From the NCBI GenBank assembly GCA_003476445.1, contig DMUF01000209.1, positions 3,863 to 29,683 of the forward strand: DNA of 25,821 nt, written 5' to 3'. This document shows positions 24,362 through 25,821 of the stretch, in pieces. The DNA comes from Gammaproteobacteria bacterium. GTDB taxonomy: Bacteria; Pseudomonadota; Gammaproteobacteria; Pseudomonadales; Azotimanducaceae. The position numbers were made by a program, and so were the translations under genes. How positions within the stretch are numbered: the first letter of the stretch is position 1; each line of letters opens with the position of its first letter. The notes below the pieces were generated by a model. The model made no database searches and was not told the origin of the DNA. It saw only the letters and a program-made list of their open reading frames with translations.

Positions 24362-24375
24362 GCCCGTACGCGGGC
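24362..24375 (-). promoter_or_regulatory. Hairpin abutting the hflX Shine-Dalgarno
   Basis: On the transcript GCCCG-CGUA-CGGGC forms a 5-pair GC stem directly 5' of the AGGAG at 24357-24361. Such adjacency may restrict ribosome loading and could be temperature-sensitive. This is inference from position only. Confidence 0.35.
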
Positions 24376-24397
24376 GTTGGATCAGGATCTCTCGACG

Positions 24398-24409
24398 CTC
24401 TCGCGAGAG
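24398..24409. repeat. 12-base perfect palindrome CTCTCGCGAGAG between hfq and hflX
   Basis: A perfect inverted repeat in the 76-base gap after hfq. As RNA it can form a short stem, or a longer one using the nearby CTCTCG at 24389-24394. No T-tract is adjacent, so termination is unlikely. It may mark a 3' end, a processing site or a protein-binding site. Confidence 0.35.
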
Positions 24410-24427
24410 TCCATCAGGAAAAACGGA

Positions 24428-24685
24428 TCACTCCGTGGCGTCCGCGTCTTCCTCGGCATCCTGTCCTTGAGCCGTGAATTTCACGTTTCGCGAGGGCACC
24501 ACAGTGGAGATCGCGTGCTTGTAGACCATTTGGCTGACGTTATTGCGGAGCAGAACCACGAATTGATCGAAGGACTCGATCTGGCCCTGCAGCTTGATGC
24601 CGTTCACCAGATAAATGGACACCGGAACCCGCTCCTTGCGCAGCGCGTTCAGATAGGGGTCCTGCAGTGAATGGGCCTTCGGCAT
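24428..24685 (-). CDS. hfq: RNA chaperone Hfq
   Basis: An Sm-like hexameric protein of 85 residues that pairs small RNAs with mRNAs. The Sm1 motif region is NGIKLQGQIESFDQFVVLL and the Sm2 motif is VYKHAIST, both standard. The distal-face KANTI-type residues are conserved in pattern, and the tail is short and acidic (DAEEDADATE). ATG at 24685 has GAGGAG nine bases upstream. A sigma-32-like promoter lies in the 87-base gap after miaA. Confidence 0.99.
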   Translation of the reverse strand: MPKAHSLQDPYLNALRKERVPVSIYLVNGIKLQGQIESFDQFVVLLRNNVSQMVYKHAISTVVPSRNVKFTAQGQDAEEDADATE

Positions 24686-24728
24686 GGGGTCGGTCTCCTC
24701 GCCGTCCGCACCGAACAGCGCGGGGGCA

Positions 24729-24757
24729 ATATGGCGGCGACTTTTGGATAATTCAAG
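24729..24757 (-). promoter_or_regulatory. Candidate sigma-32 (heat-shock) promoter of hfq
   Basis: On the minus strand CTTGAA (24752-24757) is followed after 15 bases by CGCCATAT (24729-24736), which differs from the sigma-32 consensus CCCCATNT at one position. Initiation near 24721 would give a leader of about 36 bases. Heat-shock promoters serve hfq in E. coli, which supports the reading. A weak sigma-70 match (TTGATG, 17 bases, AATTAT) overlaps it. Confidence 0.55.
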
Positions 24758-24772
24758 CTGCGGAGACCAACA

Positions 24773-25762
24773 TCAACACAGCGCTTCGGTCGCTCGCGCC
24801 AACGCCGTCGTTGCCAGCCTGAACGCCTGTTCCGGCTCGGCTGCTTCGACGCCGCCAAGATGGCGAATCCAGGTCAGCTGCCGCCGAGCCAGCTGACGCG
24901 TCGCAGCCAGGATCGACTCCCGCAACTGGCGGTGATCCGTCGGGCGATCGAGCCAGTCCCAGATCTGGCGATAACCCACCGTACGCAGGCTTGGCAGGTC
25001 CGGGTGCAGGTCGCTGCGCCTGCGCAACGACTCGACCTCGGCAACAAAACCTGCGTCGAGCATGGTAGCGAGCCGGGTCTCGATCCGGCTGTGGAGCCGG
25101 GCTCGGGGCTCGGGTGTCCAGGCGATCACGTCGAGGTCCATACCGAGACGCTGCTGCACCCCGGTATCGCCCTGCATCGCCCAGTAAGAGGAAAGCGGAC
25201 GACCCGACTGCCGCCAGACCTCGAGGGCGCGCAGGAGTCGTTGCGGATTATTGGGATGGATCCCGCTCGCTGCTTGGGGATCGACGGCGGCGAGCTCGGC
25301 ATGCAGCGCGTCGGACCCGCGTTCGCTCAATTCTGCGGAGAGCGCCGCACGGATGTCCGGATCAGCCGGCGGCAGCGGCGCAAGCCCGTCGCGGAAGGCA
25401 CGCAGGTACAGCATGGAACCACCCACCAGCACCGGTATGCGCCCGGCAGCGAGGGCGCTTCGCGCGGCCGCGTCGGCGTCTGCCACAAAATCGGCCACGG
25501 TGTAGATTTCCGTCGGATCGCGGATATCGATCAGCTGGTGCGGATGGCGGCGCTGCTCCTCCGCGGACGGCTTCGCAGTGCCAATGTCGAGCCCCCGATA
25601 CACGAGGGCGGAATCCAGGCTGATGAGCGACACGGGAAAAAGATCGGCTAGCGCGAGCGCGGCCGCGGTCTTGCCAGCCGCCGTCGGCCCCACGATCGCG
25701 AGCATGCGCCGCCGAGCGGCGCCCGCGCTCAGAGCGTCATCGGCGACCGTGGGATCTGTCAT
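24773..25762 (-). CDS. miaA: tRNA dimethylallyltransferase MiaA
   Basis: Transfers a dimethylallyl group to adenosine 37 of tRNAs that read codons starting with U, the first step to ms2i6A. The 329 residues carry the P-loop GPTAAGKT at 25-32, SLDSALVYRGLDIGTAKP at 48-65 with the catalytic Asp, and GGSMLYLRAF; the C-terminal region has RTVGYRQIWDWL. A leader of about 20 residues precedes the P-loop. The ATG at 25762 overlaps the mutL stop (ATGA), the classic mutL-miaA-hfq order. Confidence 0.97.
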   Translation of the reverse strand: MTDPTVADDALSAGAARRRMLAIVGPTAAGKTAAALALADLFPVSLISLDSALVYRGLDIGTAKPSAEEQRRHPHQLIDIRDPTEIYTVADFVADADAAARSALAAGRIPVLVGGSMLYLRAFRDGLAPLPPADPDIRAALSAELSERGSDALHAELAAVDPQAASGIHPNNPQRLLRALEVWRQSGRPLSSYWAMQGDTGVQQRLGMDLDVIAWTPEPRARLHSRIETRLATMLDAGFVAEVESLRRRSDLHPDLPSLRTVGYRQIWDWLDRPTDHRQLRESILAATRQLARRQLTWIRHLGGVEAAEPEQAFRLATTALARATEALC

Positions 25763-25821
25763 TGGCCGCGCAGGAACAATTGGTCCAGCGCCTCGAGCCC
25801 GTAGATACGGTACGTCGGGCG
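25759..25821 (-). CDS. mutL: DNA mismatch repair protein MutL, last 20 residues
   Basis: A frame entering from the right edge encodes RPTYRIYGLEALDQLFLRGQ and stops at 25759. This matches the MutL C-terminus, where a CPHGRPT motif is followed by an EL..LF.R ending. It overlaps miaA by four bases (ATGA). The call relies on both the peptide and the conserved mutL-miaA order. Confidence 0.88.
   Translation of the reverse strand, partial: RPTYRIYGLEALDQLFLRGQ

Noticed and set aside
23494..24477. A 327-residue open frame antisense to hflX and hfq
   Set aside because: It spans two certain genes on the other strand and has no domain or start signal.
1..25821. CRISPR arrays, transposons, integrases, toxin-antitoxin or phage defence genes
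   Set aside because: No regularly spaced repeats, transposase or integrase motifs, or defence domains were seen; nearly all sequence is explained by recognisable genes.

Overview
The window is a GC-rich gammaproteobacterial chromosome segment carrying a familiar conserved gene string on the minus strand. Read right to left it runs: end of mutL, miaA, hfq, hflX, hflK, hflC, hisZ, purA, then (after an interruption) rnr, rlmB, rpsF, rpsR, rplI, dnaB. This order, with a tRNA-Leu beside rnr, resembles the mutL-to-dnaB region of pseudomonads and related groups. The additions (FolE2, a wax ester synthase/DGAT, a Spinster-like MFS protein, a long KAS III) suggest a non-enteric, possibly marine or lipid-storing lineage. 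I cannot name the genus from sequence alone.

Layout. 1-156: start of a probable MFS transporter gene running off the left edge. 285-2353: a plus-strand pair, wax ester synthase/acyltransferase and a GNAT acetyltransferase, joined by an ATGA overlap. 2363-3664: Spinster-like MFS transporter, minus strand. 3764-8078: an information-processing operon on the minus strand, rpsF-rpsR-rplI-(YkgJ-like cysteine cluster gene)-dnaB-radA, with a promoter and structured leader ahead of rpsF. 8198-11130: rnr and rlmB, overlapping by ATGA. 11278-11364: tRNA-Leu(CAG) on the plus strand with its own promoter. 11343-18083: accessory block between tRNA-Leu and purA, holding an AI-2E family permease, a large MscK-type mechanosensitive channel, a KAS III-like condensing enzyme and FolE2. 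18185-25821: Trm112-like protein, purA, hisZ, hflC, hflK, hflX, hfq, miaA and the last 20 codons of mutL.

Genes are tightly packed, with many 1- or 4-base start/stop overlaps (mutL/miaA, hflX/hflK, rnr/rlmB, rpsF/rpsR, dnaB/radA, WES/GNAT), implying translational coupling. No gene-free stretch exceeds about 150 bases. I see no insertion sequence, phage, CRISPR array, toxin-antitoxin pair or defence system, and no strong case for a wholly new system. The most interesting points are: a sigma-32-like promoter directly before hfq; the AI-2E stop codon lying inside the antisense of the tRNA-Leu T-loop; the YkgJ-like gene embedded in the ribosomal protein/replicative helicase operon; structured RNA leaders before rpsF, folE2 and hflX; and the accessory block between purA and tRNA-Leu.
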